Source of the DNA: Acinetobacter parvus DSM 16617 = CIP 108168
GTDB taxonomy: Bacteria; Pseudomonadota; Gammaproteobacteria; Pseudomonadales; Moraxellaceae
Assembly: GCF_000368025.1 (NCBI RefSeq)
Contig: NZ_KB849212.1
Coordinates: forward strand, 1,411,198-1,475,197
DNA: 64,000 bases
Direction of reading: 5' to 3'
The position numbers and the translations under genes are program-made. The notes under the pieces were generated by a model. The model had not been told where the DNA came from and did no database searches. It saw nothing but the letters and a program-made list of their open reading frames with translations. Every line of letters starts with the position of its first letter. The stretch's first letter is position 1. Of the stretch, positions 8,938 to 17,391 are shown piece by piece.

Positions 8938-9436
8938 GCCACCGATTCACTTTAAACAAATGAGCTGGTTCAACCGTTGCATCGTTTTTTGCGGTGTCGG
9001 TTTCGGTTCTGGTTTAGCACCCAAGGCACCTGGAACATTTGGTTCAGCCTTTGCCCTGCTGTTTGTACCATTGTGGCTACAATTGGGTTTGTATGGCAGC
9101 TTGATTGCCATCCTGATCATGTCAGTTGTGGGCATTTATATCTGCGGACAAACCGCCAAAGTCCTCAATGTGCATGATGACGGACGTATTGTCTGGGATG
9201 AGTTCGCAGGACAGTCCATTACTTTCCTGCCTTTGCTTTATTTACAGCAAATGAATGGGTTGTGGGTCATTGCTGGATTTGTATTATTCCGTATATTTGA
9301 TGTCTGGAAACCATTTCCGATTAGTTGGGCAGACCAAAAAGTTACTGGTGGTCTAGGGATTATGCTTGATGACATCATTGCAGGTCTTTGGGCTGCGCTT
9401 TGTATTTTTATGATTCATTTTTATTTTTTGACTTAA
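8930..9436 (+). CDS. pgpA: Phosphatidylglycerophosphatase A
   Basis: PgpA dephosphorylates phosphatidylglycerol phosphate at the inner membrane. The product has the family motif GSGLAPKAPGTFGS, the acidic motif IVWDEFAGQSI, the segment FRIFDVWKPFPISW and GGLGIMLDDIIAGL near the C-terminus, plus about four hydrophobic helices. The frame opens at a TTG at 8930 inside the end of thiL; an ATG at 8960 (MSWFNRC) is a good alternative start. Confidence 0.92.
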   Translation: MHKPPIHFKQMSWFNRCIVFCGVGFGSGLAPKAPGTFGSAFALLFVPLWLQLGLYGSLIAILIMSVVGIYICGQTAKVLNVHDDGRIVWDEFAGQSITFLPLLYLQQMNGLWVIAGFVLFRIFDVWKPFPISWADQKVTGGLGIMLDDIIAGLWAALCIFMIHFYFLT

Positions 9437-9458
9437 ACCATTGATATTAGGGTTAGTT

Positions 9459-10823
9459 ATGTCAACAACTGTTATTATTCTTGCCGCAGGGAAAGGATCG
9501 CGAATGCGTTCACAAATACCAAAAGTACTACAACCCCTTGCAGGTCGACCACTTTTAGGACATGTGATTCAAACCGCAAAAAAATTGCATGCTGAAAACA
9601 TTATTACCATTTATGGACATGGCGGTGAGCTGGTTAAGCAAAGTTTTGCTAATCAAGCCATTGAATGGGTTGAACAAGCTGAGCAATTGGGAACAGGCCA
9701 TGCAGTGCAAATGACTCTGCCTGTCCTGCCACAGCATGGAATTTCCCTAATTCTATATGGTGATGTCCCACTGGTTCGTCAAAGTACCCTTGAGCAGCTG
9801 CTTGAAGCCTCAAGTGAGTCTGGCATTGGCATGATCACACTAAACGTTGAAAATCCAACAGGCTATGGCCGTATCGTTCGCCAAGCGGGCAAAATTCAAG
9901 CCATTGTCGAGCATAAAGATGCCAATGACGAGCAACGTCAAATTCAGGAAATTAATACTGGTATTTACTGTGTCAGCAATGCCAAGCTACATCAATGGTT
10001 ACCAAAACTTTCCAATAATAATGCACAGGGCGAATATTACCTGACTGATATTGTGGCGATGGCCGTTGCTGATGGCCTGGAAATCGCCTCAATTCAACCT
10101 GAACTGGCTTTCGAGGTTGAAGGAGTGAATGACCGTTTACAGCTTGCAACCCTGGAACGTCAATTCCAGCAGCAACAGGCCAAAGAACTGATGCAGCAAG
10201 GGGTGCATTTAATTGATCCAAATCGTTTTGACCTGCGTGGAACTGTGAAATGTGGTCAAGATGTACAAATTGATGTCAATGTCATTATTGAAGGTGATTG
10301 CGAACTAGGTGACAACGTTCAACTTGGCACAGGCTGTATTTTAAAAAATACCCGTATTGCCGCAGGTACCAAAGTTCAGGCCTATAGCATTTTTGAAAAT
10401 GCGGTTGTGGGTGAAAATACCCAGATTGGGCCTTTTGCCCGTTTACGTCCTGGCACAAATCTGGCCAATGATGTGCATATTGGCAACTTCGTCGAAGTTA
10501 AAAATTCAAATATTGGACTCGGTTCTAAAGCCAATCACTTTACTTATCTGGGTGATGCTGACATCGGTGCGGATTGTAATATTGGTGCAGGGACAATCAC
10601 TTGTAATTATGATGGCGCAAATAAACATCGTACTGTTATTGAAGACAATGTATTTATTGGTACCAATAACTCATTGGTTGCACCAATTAAAATTGCTCAA
10701 GGTGCAACCACAGGTGCAGGCTCAACCTTAACTCGAAATGTGGCTGAGCATAGTTTAGCTGTCGAACGATCTAAACAGTTTGAGAAAGCAAATTATCAAC
10801 GTCCCCAAAAGCTGAAAAAATAA
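9459..10823 (+). CDS. glmU: Bifunctional UDP-GlcNAc pyrophosphorylase / glucosamine-1-phosphate N-acetyltransferase
   Basis: GlmU makes UDP-N-acetylglucosamine, precursor of peptidoglycan and lipid A. The N-terminal domain (1-~230) has the nucleotidyltransferase signature LAAGKGSRM and the UTP-binding segment EQLGTGHAV. The C-terminal left-handed beta helix shows hexapeptide repeats and the acetyltransferase segment ITCNYDGANKHRT. The product is 454 residues from the ATG at 9459, preceded by AGGG; an in-frame TTG-type start at 9441 is unlikely. It lies 12 bases before glmS, which supplies the upstream metabolite. Confidence 0.96.
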   Translation: MSTTVIILAAGKGSRMRSQIPKVLQPLAGRPLLGHVIQTAKKLHAENIITIYGHGGELVKQSFANQAIEWVEQAEQLGTGHAVQMTLPVLPQHGISLILYGDVPLVRQSTLEQLLEASSESGIGMITLNVENPTGYGRIVRQAGKIQAIVEHKDANDEQRQIQEINTGIYCVSNAKLHQWLPKLSNNNAQGEYYLTDIVAMAVADGLEIASIQPELAFEVEGVNDRLQLATLERQFQQQQAKELMQQGVHLIDPNRFDLRGTVKCGQDVQIDVNVIIEGDCELGDNVQLGTGCILKNTRIAAGTKVQAYSIFENAVVGENTQIGPFARLRPGTNLANDVHIGNFVEVKNSNIGLGSKANHFTYLGDADIGADCNIGAGTITCNYDGANKHRTVIEDNVFIGTNNSLVAPIKIAQGATTGAGSTLTRNVAEHSLAVERSKQFEKANYQRPQKLKK

Positions 10824-10835
10824 GAGGATAAAATT

Positions 10836-12674
10836 ATGTGTGGTATTGTTGGTGGCGTTGCTGAACGATGTGTAACTGATATTCTGATTGAAGGATTAAA
10901 ACGTCTTGAATATCGCGGTTATGACTCTGCGGGTTTAGCGTTATTGAATAATCAACAAATCTTACGCGAACGTCGTGTAGGTAAAGTTGCAAATTTAGCT
11001 GAAGCAGTATCTGAGCAGCATTTGACTGGTCATGTAGGTATTGCACATACCCGTTGGGCAACCCATGGTAAACCGACTGAAGATAATGCTCATCCACATG
11101 TTTCAGGTGATGTGGCTGTTGTACACAATGGTATTATTGAAAATTATCAGGAACTCAAAGAAGAATTACAGGCTTTGGGCTATATCTTTACGTCCCAGAC
11201 CGATACCGAAGTGGTTGCACATTTAGTGCATGATGCACTTAAGCAAACCGATAGTTTACTTGAAGCCGTACAGAATATTGTTCCTCGCCTTAAAGGTGCC
11301 TATGCACTGGGGGTTATTCATACGGGTCATACCGATGAGTTGATCACTGTACGGGAGGGTTCCCCTCTGGTGATCGGAGTCGGGATTGGTGAAAACTTTA
11401 TTAGTTCTGATCAATTGGCTTTATTGCCTGTAACCAATCGTTTTGTTTATCTGGAAGAAGGCGACATTGCCCGTTTAACCCGTACCAGTATTGAAGTGTT
11501 TGTCAATGGTGAACTGGTCGAACGTCCTGTCAAAGAACTGGATGCCACGATTAGCAATGCGTCTAAAGGTGAATATAAGCATTATATGCTCAAGGAAATC
11601 TATGAGCAGCCAGAAGCAATTCAACAAACGATTTCCCAGGCATTGAATGGTAATACGTTACGTGACGATTTCCTTAATCATGCCAATGCGGATTTTGACA
11701 AAATCCAGCAGGTACAAATCATTGCCTGTGGCACCAGTTATCATGCGGGCATGATTGCCAAGTACTGGTTTGAACAGTTGATCGGTGTACCTTGCCAGGT
11801 CGAGATCGCCAGTGAATTCCGTTACCGCACGCCAGTGATTGTGGCCAATACACTGTATATCTGTGTTTCCCAGTCTGGTGAAACAGCAGATACACTGGCA
11901 GCGTTACGTGAAACACAAAAACGCGCCAAGGTACAAAACCTTGACATCACCACCATGACAATCTGTAACGTTGCCACCTCATCGATGGTGCGCGAAACCA
12001 ATCATCATTTATTGACACTGGCTGGTCCTGAAATCGGGGTTGCTTCAACAAAAGCATTTACCACACAGCTTGCCGCATTAATGTTGCTCATTCTCAAAAT
12101 TGGTCAAGTCAAACAGCAGCTTGCGACAGATCAGTTGAATGAGATTGTGGAAGCATTATGGCATTGTCCAAAAGTGATTCTGGATACTTTGCAGCATAAT
12201 ACTGAGATTTTGCGTCTCTCGACCCTCTTTGTTGAGAAAAACCATTGCCTTTTCCTGGGACGTGGCACACATTTCCCAATCGCGCTGGAAGGTGCATTGA
12301 AATTGAAAGAAATTTCATATATTCATGCCGAAGGTTATGCAGCAGGCGAACTGAAACATGGCCCATTGGCTCTAGTCGATAATGAAATGCCTGTGGTGAT
12401 CCTAGCTCCTCAGGATGAGATGTTGGATAAACTCAAGTCGAACATGGAAGAAGTTCAGGCTCGTGGCGGTGAGCTGTTTGTATTTGCTGACCAAGACAGT
12501 GGTATTCACGGTAAAGACCGTCAGCATGTGGTTCACATTCCATCTGTCAATGAATGGCTGGCGCCAATTGTTTACAGTATCCCTGTGCAGCTACTTTCTT
12601 ACCATGTTGCGGTATTACGCGGAACTGATGTGGATCAGCCACGTAATTTAGCGAAGAGTGTGACTGTAGAATAA
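10836..12674 (+). CDS. glmS: Glutamine--fructose-6-phosphate aminotransferase; carries the Tn7 attachment site
   Basis: GlmS converts fructose 6-phosphate and glutamine to glucosamine 6-phosphate. The 612-residue protein starts MCGIVGG, with Cys as catalytic nucleophile after Met removal. It has a class II glutaminase domain (RWATHGKPT, HNGIIENY) and two SIS sugar-isomerase domains (ACGTSYHAGM, CVSQSGETADT, SYIHAEGYAAGELKHGPLAL). It ends PRNLAKSVTVE, the conserved tail whose coding DNA is recognised by TnsD in Tn7 targeting. A Tn7-family element is inserted 25 bp after its stop codon. Confidence 0.97.
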   Translation: MCGIVGGVAERCVTDILIEGLKRLEYRGYDSAGLALLNNQQILRERRVGKVANLAEAVSEQHLTGHVGIAHTRWATHGKPTEDNAHPHVSGDVAVVHNGIIENYQELKEELQALGYIFTSQTDTEVVAHLVHDALKQTDSLLEAVQNIVPRLKGAYALGVIHTGHTDELITVREGSPLVIGVGIGENFISSDQLALLPVTNRFVYLEEGDIARLTRTSIEVFVNGELVERPVKELDATISNASKGEYKHYMLKEIYEQPEAIQQTISQALNGNTLRDDFLNHANADFDKIQQVQIIACGTSYHAGMIAKYWFEQLIGVPCQVEIASEFRYRTPVIVANTLYICVSQSGETADTLAALRETQKRAKVQNLDITTMTICNVATSSMVRETNHHLLTLAGPEIGVASTKAFTTQLAALMLLILKIGQVKQQLATDQLNEIVEALWHCPKVILDTLQHNTEILRLSTLFVEKNHCLFLGRGTHFPIALEGALKLKEISYIHAEGYAAGELKHGPLALVDNEMPVVILAPQDEMLDKLKSNMEEVQARGGELFVFADQDSGIHGKDRQHVVHIPSVNEWLAPIVYSIPVQLLSYHVAVLRGTDVDQPRNLAKSVTVE

Positions 12675-12699
12675 AATGATAAAGTAGAAGGAAGGTTCG
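12673..12699 (+). terminator. Left half of the glmS terminator, split by the transposon
   Basis: The arm at 12684-12695 (GTAGAAGGAAGG) would pair over 12 bp, with one G-T wobble, with the arm CCTTTCTTCTAC at 26168-26179. TTCG (12696-12699) forms the loop. AAAATGAT at 12673-12680 pairs with ATCATTTT at 26188-26195. The two halves are now 13.5 kb apart. Confidence 0.85.
12695..12699. repeat. Target-site duplication GTTCG, glmS-proximal copy
   Basis: These five bases directly precede the TGT transposon end. The identical GTTCG follows the distal ACA end at 26163-26167. A 5-bp duplication is the Tn7 hallmark. Confidence 0.95.
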
Positions 12700-12766
12700 T
12701 GTATGAGAGTAATAAAGTTTCATACTAAGTAATAAAGTCTCATACTGAGTAATAAAGTGTAATACT
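12700..12766. repeat. Right end: three tandem TnsB-binding-type repeats
   Basis: Units with consensus AGTAATAAAGTYTCATACT lie at 12708-12726, 12728-12746 and 12748-12766, in exact 20-bp steps. The AATAAAGTCT core is shared with the TnsB sites of Tn7 (from memory). Dense tandem packing is typical of Tn7 right ends. Confidence 0.88.
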
Positions 12767-12775
12767 GAATTGCTC

Positions 12776-12825
12776 AAAAAATCCACACAAGCTATGCTCT
12801 AAACAGCATGATGTGTGGATTTTTT
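12776..12825. terminator. Stem-loop directly in front of tnsA
   Basis: A 14-bp perfect stem pairs 12776-12789 (AAAAAATCCACACA) with 12812-12825 (TGTGTGGATTTTTT). An inner ATGCT/AGCAT stem pairs 12794-12798 with 12805-12809. The T-run abuts the tnsA ATG at 12827. It looks like a bidirectional terminator that would block read-through from glmS and attenuate tnsA transcription. Confidence 0.82.
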
Positions 12826-12826
12826 T

Positions 12827-13660
12827 ATGTCTAACTTTAAGAACACACAAAATCATGAACTCAAAATTCAAAAATGGATTAAAGAAGGACGAGGACAGGG
12901 TTTTGGAAATAACTATAAGCCTTGGCTCACAATTAGAGATGTGAGTTCAGAAGGTCGATCTCATCGAGTTTTTGGTCATAAAAGCCAAAGAACCCATCAT
13001 CTTTTGTCTGATCTAGAACTTTCTACTTTTCTATTACTAGAATGGCATTCAACGACTATCGATATTCGAGAACAATATCCCTTAGACCTCGAACAAACCC
13101 TAGAAATTGCGAAGACAATTGGAATCCCTCACCCTAAATTTGGGAAATACTATCAAATCATGACAAGCGATTTTTTAGTGGATATACATAATTCAATCAC
13201 ACCTAAGTTTGTACTCCAAGTTAAGTATTCAAATGCTCTCAATGACCCACGCACAATAGAAAAAATTGAAATTGAACGACAATATTGGAAACAGCAAAAC
13301 ATACCTTTTTATATTTTTACCGAGCACCAAGTTCCTAAAACTGTCAGCCAGAACATTCAATGGTTGTACAGTTCAATAAATACCATGGAACTGAGTGAAC
13401 AAGATACGTTAGATAAACTTAACTTTTATTCAGATATTTTCATTAAACATAAATCTAAAAAGATTAATGAATTAGCGAGAACCATTGATCAAAAATATCA
13501 TTTTGAGTTAGGACAATCGTTAAGAGAAATTAGAGACTTACTTGCTCAAAGGTATTTCATATTTGATCTTAATATTTCTTTTAAGGATTTGAACACAGAT
13601 CATATTCAATTGGGCGAGCTTAATATTTGGAACGAGGTACTTCATGCTGAAAATCAATGA
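12827..13660 (+). CDS. tnsA: Transposase subunit TnsA, endonuclease-like 5' strand cleavage
   Basis: TnsA nicks the 5' ends of the element and, with TnsB, gives cut-and-paste transposition. The product is 277 residues from this ATG, or 281 from an in-frame GTG at 12815; Tn7 TnsA has 273. Counting from the GTG, the catalytic residues correspond to E68 (SDLELSTF), D119 (MTSDFLVD), Q135 and K137 (VLQVKYS), each offset +5 from Tn7 E63, D114, Q130 and K132. The opening KEGRGQGFGNNYKPWLT and the C-terminal TnsC-binding part (GQSLREIRDLLA) are also conserved. No ordinary ribosome site is visible, since the start codon abuts a hairpin. It overlaps tnsB by 17 bases. Confidence 0.95.
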   Translation: MSNFKNTQNHELKIQKWIKEGRGQGFGNNYKPWLTIRDVSSEGRSHRVFGHKSQRTHHLLSDLELSTFLLLEWHSTTIDIREQYPLDLEQTLEIAKTIGIPHPKFGKYYQIMTSDFLVDIHNSITPKFVLQVKYSNALNDPRTIEKIEIERQYWKQQNIPFYIFTEHQVPKTVSQNIQWLYSSINTMELSEQDTLDKLNFYSDIFIKHKSKKINELARTIDQKYHFELGQSLREIRDLLAQRYFIFDLNISFKDLNTDHIQLGELNIWNEVLHAENQ

Positions 13661-15731
13661 AGTATTAAGTTTTGAAAGCTCTTTATTTAGGATCTTAACG
13701 ATCCTCCCTGACTCTGTGATTTGGATTAGTCTTGGTCTTGAAAATGCTTTTCCAATTGAAGTTAATAGAACTGAAATATTAAAAGGTTTAGAAGATGGCA
13801 ATATTGAAAGAGCAATAGACCCACATGAGGCACTTGCTTTCATTCAGCCTGAGAAAGCATCAATACAAGAAATAAAACGTGACCAAAATTATGCTCTTAT
13901 TTACCCTCTGATCTCTCATGAATTATTTTATATTCCAGCGCAAAGAGGAAAAATAATTAGTGAAATCATGAATCAATATGAAGTTACCAAACAAACTATT
14001 TATCGCTTAGCACGAAGATATTGGCAAAGAGGACAAACTCCTAATGCATTACTCCCTGATTACAGAAATAGCGGAGCTAAAGGTCAAAAAAGAACAGCTA
14101 AAGATAAAAAATTAGGTCGACCTCGTATCTATAATAGTGAACAAGGCATTAATGTTAATGAAGACATTGAAAAACTTTTCTATCGCACGATTAAATTATT
14201 CTTTTTAAAAGACAATAAACATTCACTCCCATTTGTATATCGAAAATTTCAAACCACTTATAAAAATCTTTATCCTGATAAAGCCGAATCAGATATTCCA
14301 ACAATATGGCAATTTAGGTATTACTATGAAAAAGAATTCAAAAAAATTGAAAGCATAAAAGCTCGTATTAGCACATCCAACTACCGAAAGGACTATCGTC
14401 CTTTGCAATCAACGTCTAACGCTCAAGCCTTAGGCCCTGGTGCACGTTATGAAATTGATGCAACTATTGCTGACATTTATCTAGTTTCTTATTCAAATCC
14501 CGAAAGTATTGTGGGTAGACCCACCATTTACTTTGTGATTGACGTTTTCAGTAGATTAGTCGCAGGTTTTTATATAGGTTTTGAATCACCTTCATATTTA
14601 GCTGCAATACAAGCATTGAATATAGCGATGATAGATAAGGTTCAGTATTGTGCTGAGTATGGGATCTCAATTCAGCCAGAAGATTGGCCAGCAGTTGGTT
14701 TACCCGATGCTTTACTCGCGGATCGAGGAGAACTATTAGGCTATCAAATTGAAGCATTAGAAAAAACTTTCGCTGTAAGACTTGAAAATGCACCAGCTAG
14801 ACGTGGCGATGCTAAAGGCATAGTAGAACAAGCTTTCAATACCTATCAGGCTTATTTTAAAAAAGAAGGTAAAGGAAAAGGTGTTGTTGAAGGCACTACT
14901 GTAAAAAAAACTGGTGGTAATGATTACCGTCAAGATGCCACATTAAATATTCACCAATTTACTGAAATCATTCTTGCTTGCATCATCTCGCATAATCAAT
15001 TTCATGTGCTAAAGACGTATGATCGTGAGCCAGACATGCCTAATGACTTACCAACCATTCCCTTACATTTATGGAATTGGGGTATTCAAAACAGAACTGG
15101 AAAATTGAGGAGTGTTCCAGAGGAAGCACTAAGAATTGCATTATTGCCACGTACTAAAATCACAATATCAGACTTAGGCATCAAAGCATTTGGTCTTTAC
15201 TACCTAGCCAAAGAAGTACTCGATCTTGGTTGGTTACACCGTAAGACAGAAAGTTCTCGTCCTCAAAACCTTGAAGCTGCATATGATCCTTGCTCAATGA
15301 ATAAAATTTATATTTTTCCAAAAGATAATAGTCTTGAATATTGGATAGGGTCTCTCTCCGATCGATCGAGAGAATTTATGGATTGTACTTTGTGGGAAGT
15401 TAAAGAAAGGCAAAAAGCCCAAAAAGAGCACCTTGCACAGCACGAACTAGAGGCTTCGAAAAAACGAAGAGAGCTTGAAGCTTTTATCAGTGAAAAACTT
15501 AAAACTAAGCATCCGAAGAGTCCAATTAAATCATCTCAGCGAATCGCTGAAATAACTGAAAATAAAGCAAAAGAAAAAAATAGTGAACGCAAAGCTAAGG
15601 TAAAACAGCAAGGAATAATGGATACAAATATTATTCCAATGCCTAAACTGAAAACCTCAATTAAGCCTCAAGATGCTGAAGCAGTTCATTATCCAGACTT
15701 AACAGACGAATTATTTGGTGAGGATGACTAA
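13644..15731 (+). CDS. tnsB: Transposase subunit TnsB, DDE strand-transferase
   Basis: TnsB binds the end repeats, cleaves the 3' ends and joins them to target DNA. The 695-residue protein has an N-terminal helix-turn-helix DNA-binding region (YEVTKQTIYRLARRYWQRG), an RNase H-fold rve core and a charged C-terminal tail. The catalytic triad is D272 (YEIDATIADI), D360 (LLADRGELLG) and E395 (GIVEQAFN), each offset by -1 from Tn7 D273, D361 and E396. Its last stretch is lysine-rich and ends DLTDELFGEDD, likely the TnsC-contact tail. The stop codon is immediately followed by the tnsC ATG. Confidence 0.96.
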   Translation: MLKINEVLSFESSLFRILTILPDSVIWISLGLENAFPIEVNRTEILKGLEDGNIERAIDPHEALAFIQPEKASIQEIKRDQNYALIYPLISHELFYIPAQRGKIISEIMNQYEVTKQTIYRLARRYWQRGQTPNALLPDYRNSGAKGQKRTAKDKKLGRPRIYNSEQGINVNEDIEKLFYRTIKLFFLKDNKHSLPFVYRKFQTTYKNLYPDKAESDIPTIWQFRYYYEKEFKKIESIKARISTSNYRKDYRPLQSTSNAQALGPGARYEIDATIADIYLVSYSNPESIVGRPTIYFVIDVFSRLVAGFYIGFESPSYLAAIQALNIAMIDKVQYCAEYGISIQPEDWPAVGLPDALLADRGELLGYQIEALEKTFAVRLENAPARRGDAKGIVEQAFNTYQAYFKKEGKGKGVVEGTTVKKTGGNDYRQDATLNIHQFTEIILACIISHNQFHVLKTYDREPDMPNDLPTIPLHLWNWGIQNRTGKLRSVPEEALRIALLPRTKITISDLGIKAFGLYYLAKEVLDLGWLHRKTESSRPQNLEAAYDPCSMNKIYIFPKDNSLEYWIGSLSDRSREFMDCTLWEVKERQKAQKEHLAQHELEASKKRRELEAFISEKLKTKHPKSPIKSSQRIAEITENKAKEKNSERKAKVKQQGIMDTNIIPMPKLKTSIKPQDAEAVHYPDLTDELFGEDD

Positions 15732-17378
15732 ATGACTTTGCCATTAAATTTTATTCAAGCACGTTACACGTCTAGTTTTGGTGAATATAAAGACAATCCA
15801 TTTATTGAAGCCCTACCACCAATCATGCAGGAAATTGCAGATATCAAAGCTAATCTGATTGGTAAAGTTGATTTTAACCCTGAGGATATTCTGAGATCTA
15901 AGAACGAAAGAATTCATCTTTCGTCTCAACTTCTTCATCAATTTTTTCAACCGATTACTCGGCATATTTCATTAGAACAAAAAATTGCAATATTAATTCG
16001 TCAAGGCTATGTCGGGCGCAATATTGCTGATGGGAAATTACACCAGCATTTGCAAAATGGTTATGAACGTATTATGTCGGGAGATATTAATGCCTTTCGT
16101 TTTGATGCACCAAAATCTACAGCTTTAAGCTATTCATTGATCGGTTGTTCAGGAAGTGGCAAAAGCACAACCCTACAGCGAATTCTAAACCTTTATCCTC
16201 AAGTTATTTATCATGAAAAATATAACTTCACTCAACTCGTTTATCTCAAAATAGACTGCCCTCATGATGGCTCATTAAAAAATCTATGTTTGCATTTCTT
16301 TAAGGCGATTGATGTTGCATTAGGAACAGATTTTGAAAGAAAAGTAGCCTTAAAAAGATTAGGAATCGAAGCTCTACTCAACTATATGCGTCAAATTACC
16401 AACACCTACGCTATTGGTGTTCTTGTCATTGATGAAATCCAACACCTGAGTGTTAAAAATTCAGGTGGTGCTGAAAAAATGCTGAACTTCTTTGTCACCT
16501 TAATCAATGTTGTAGGTTTGCCAGTGGTTATGGTCGGCACACCTAAAGCTAAGTTTATATTTGATGGTGATTTGCGTTCAGCGCGTCGTGGGGCTGGTTT
16601 CGGGGCTGTTATATGGGAACCTATGAAGAACAATCCCCCATTATCAAATACTGCGACTAGAACAGAATGGATGGCTTTCACCAATGCCCTTTGGAAATAT
16701 CAATGGCTAACGAATAAAGAACAACTGAGTGACGAAATTCGAGACTGCTGGTATGAACTGTCTCAAGGCGTACTGGATATTGTCGTCAAACTTTTTGTTT
16801 TGGCTCAGTGTCGAGCGATCATGACAGGATTAGAAAGAATAACGCCAAATTTGCTTAGACAAGTCTATGAGGATGAACTCAAATTTGTCCATCCAATGAT
16901 AGAAGCACTCAAGTCTGGAGATCCTAATCGCATCGCACTCTATTCTGACTTAACTATTCCATATGTGGACAAAACTTTACTTCTACTTCAGAAAAAAATA
17001 GAGGAAGAACAAGAAAAAGTTGAACAATATAATGGAAATGTACATGCACAAAGATTGCATAATCTACTGATTGCCACTGGATATCCAGAATCTAAAGTAA
17101 TTTCTGTAATAAAAAAAGCCTTTATCGATTTTCCTCATCTCAATATGCAAGAACTCATGCCTATCGTTTCGAATTGGCTCACTGAAGTTGAGGCGGATAA
17201 AGAAATCAAACCTGAAACAACGAATCTGAGAAAAATAAAACAGAGCGAATGGATAACCTTACCGTCAGATGATTTAAGGTTTAAGTTTTCGCAAAAGCAA
17301 AAATCACAAAATTTTTATGACGTTCTTCAATCAAGTGAGTTGATTTTTGATACGCAAACTTGGATACAATCAATGTAA
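15732..17378 (+). CDS. tnsC: Transposition regulator TnsC, AAA+ ATPase
   Basis: TnsC links target-site proteins (TnsD or TnsE) to the TnsAB transposase and mediates target immunity. The 548-residue protein is near the Tn7 length of about 555. Walker A is GCSGSGKST at residues 138-146 and Walker B is VLVIDEIQHL with D234 and E235. Further AAA+ features follow (VVMVGTPKAKFIFDGDLRSARR, sensor and arginine-finger region). The tail ends in a segment like that used to contact TnsA in Tn7. It starts directly after the tnsB stop with no gap. Confidence 0.95.
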   Translation: MTLPLNFIQARYTSSFGEYKDNPFIEALPPIMQEIADIKANLIGKVDFNPEDILRSKNERIHLSSQLLHQFFQPITRHISLEQKIAILIRQGYVGRNIADGKLHQHLQNGYERIMSGDINAFRFDAPKSTALSYSLIGCSGSGKSTTLQRILNLYPQVIYHEKYNFTQLVYLKIDCPHDGSLKNLCLHFFKAIDVALGTDFERKVALKRLGIEALLNYMRQITNTYAIGVLVIDEIQHLSVKNSGGAEKMLNFFVTLINVVGLPVVMVGTPKAKFIFDGDLRSARRGAGFGAVIWEPMKNNPPLSNTATRTEWMAFTNALWKYQWLTNKEQLSDEIRDCWYELSQGVLDIVVKLFVLAQCRAIMTGLERITPNLLRQVYEDELKFVHPMIEALKSGDPNRIALYSDLTIPYVDKTLLLLQKKIEEEQEKVEQYNGNVHAQRLHNLLIATGYPESKVISVIKKAFIDFPHLNMQELMPIVSNWLTEVEADKEIKPETTNLRKIKQSEWITLPSDDLRFKFSQKQKSQNFYDVLQSSELIFDTQTWIQSM

Positions 17379-17391
17379 TAGTAGAATTGTC

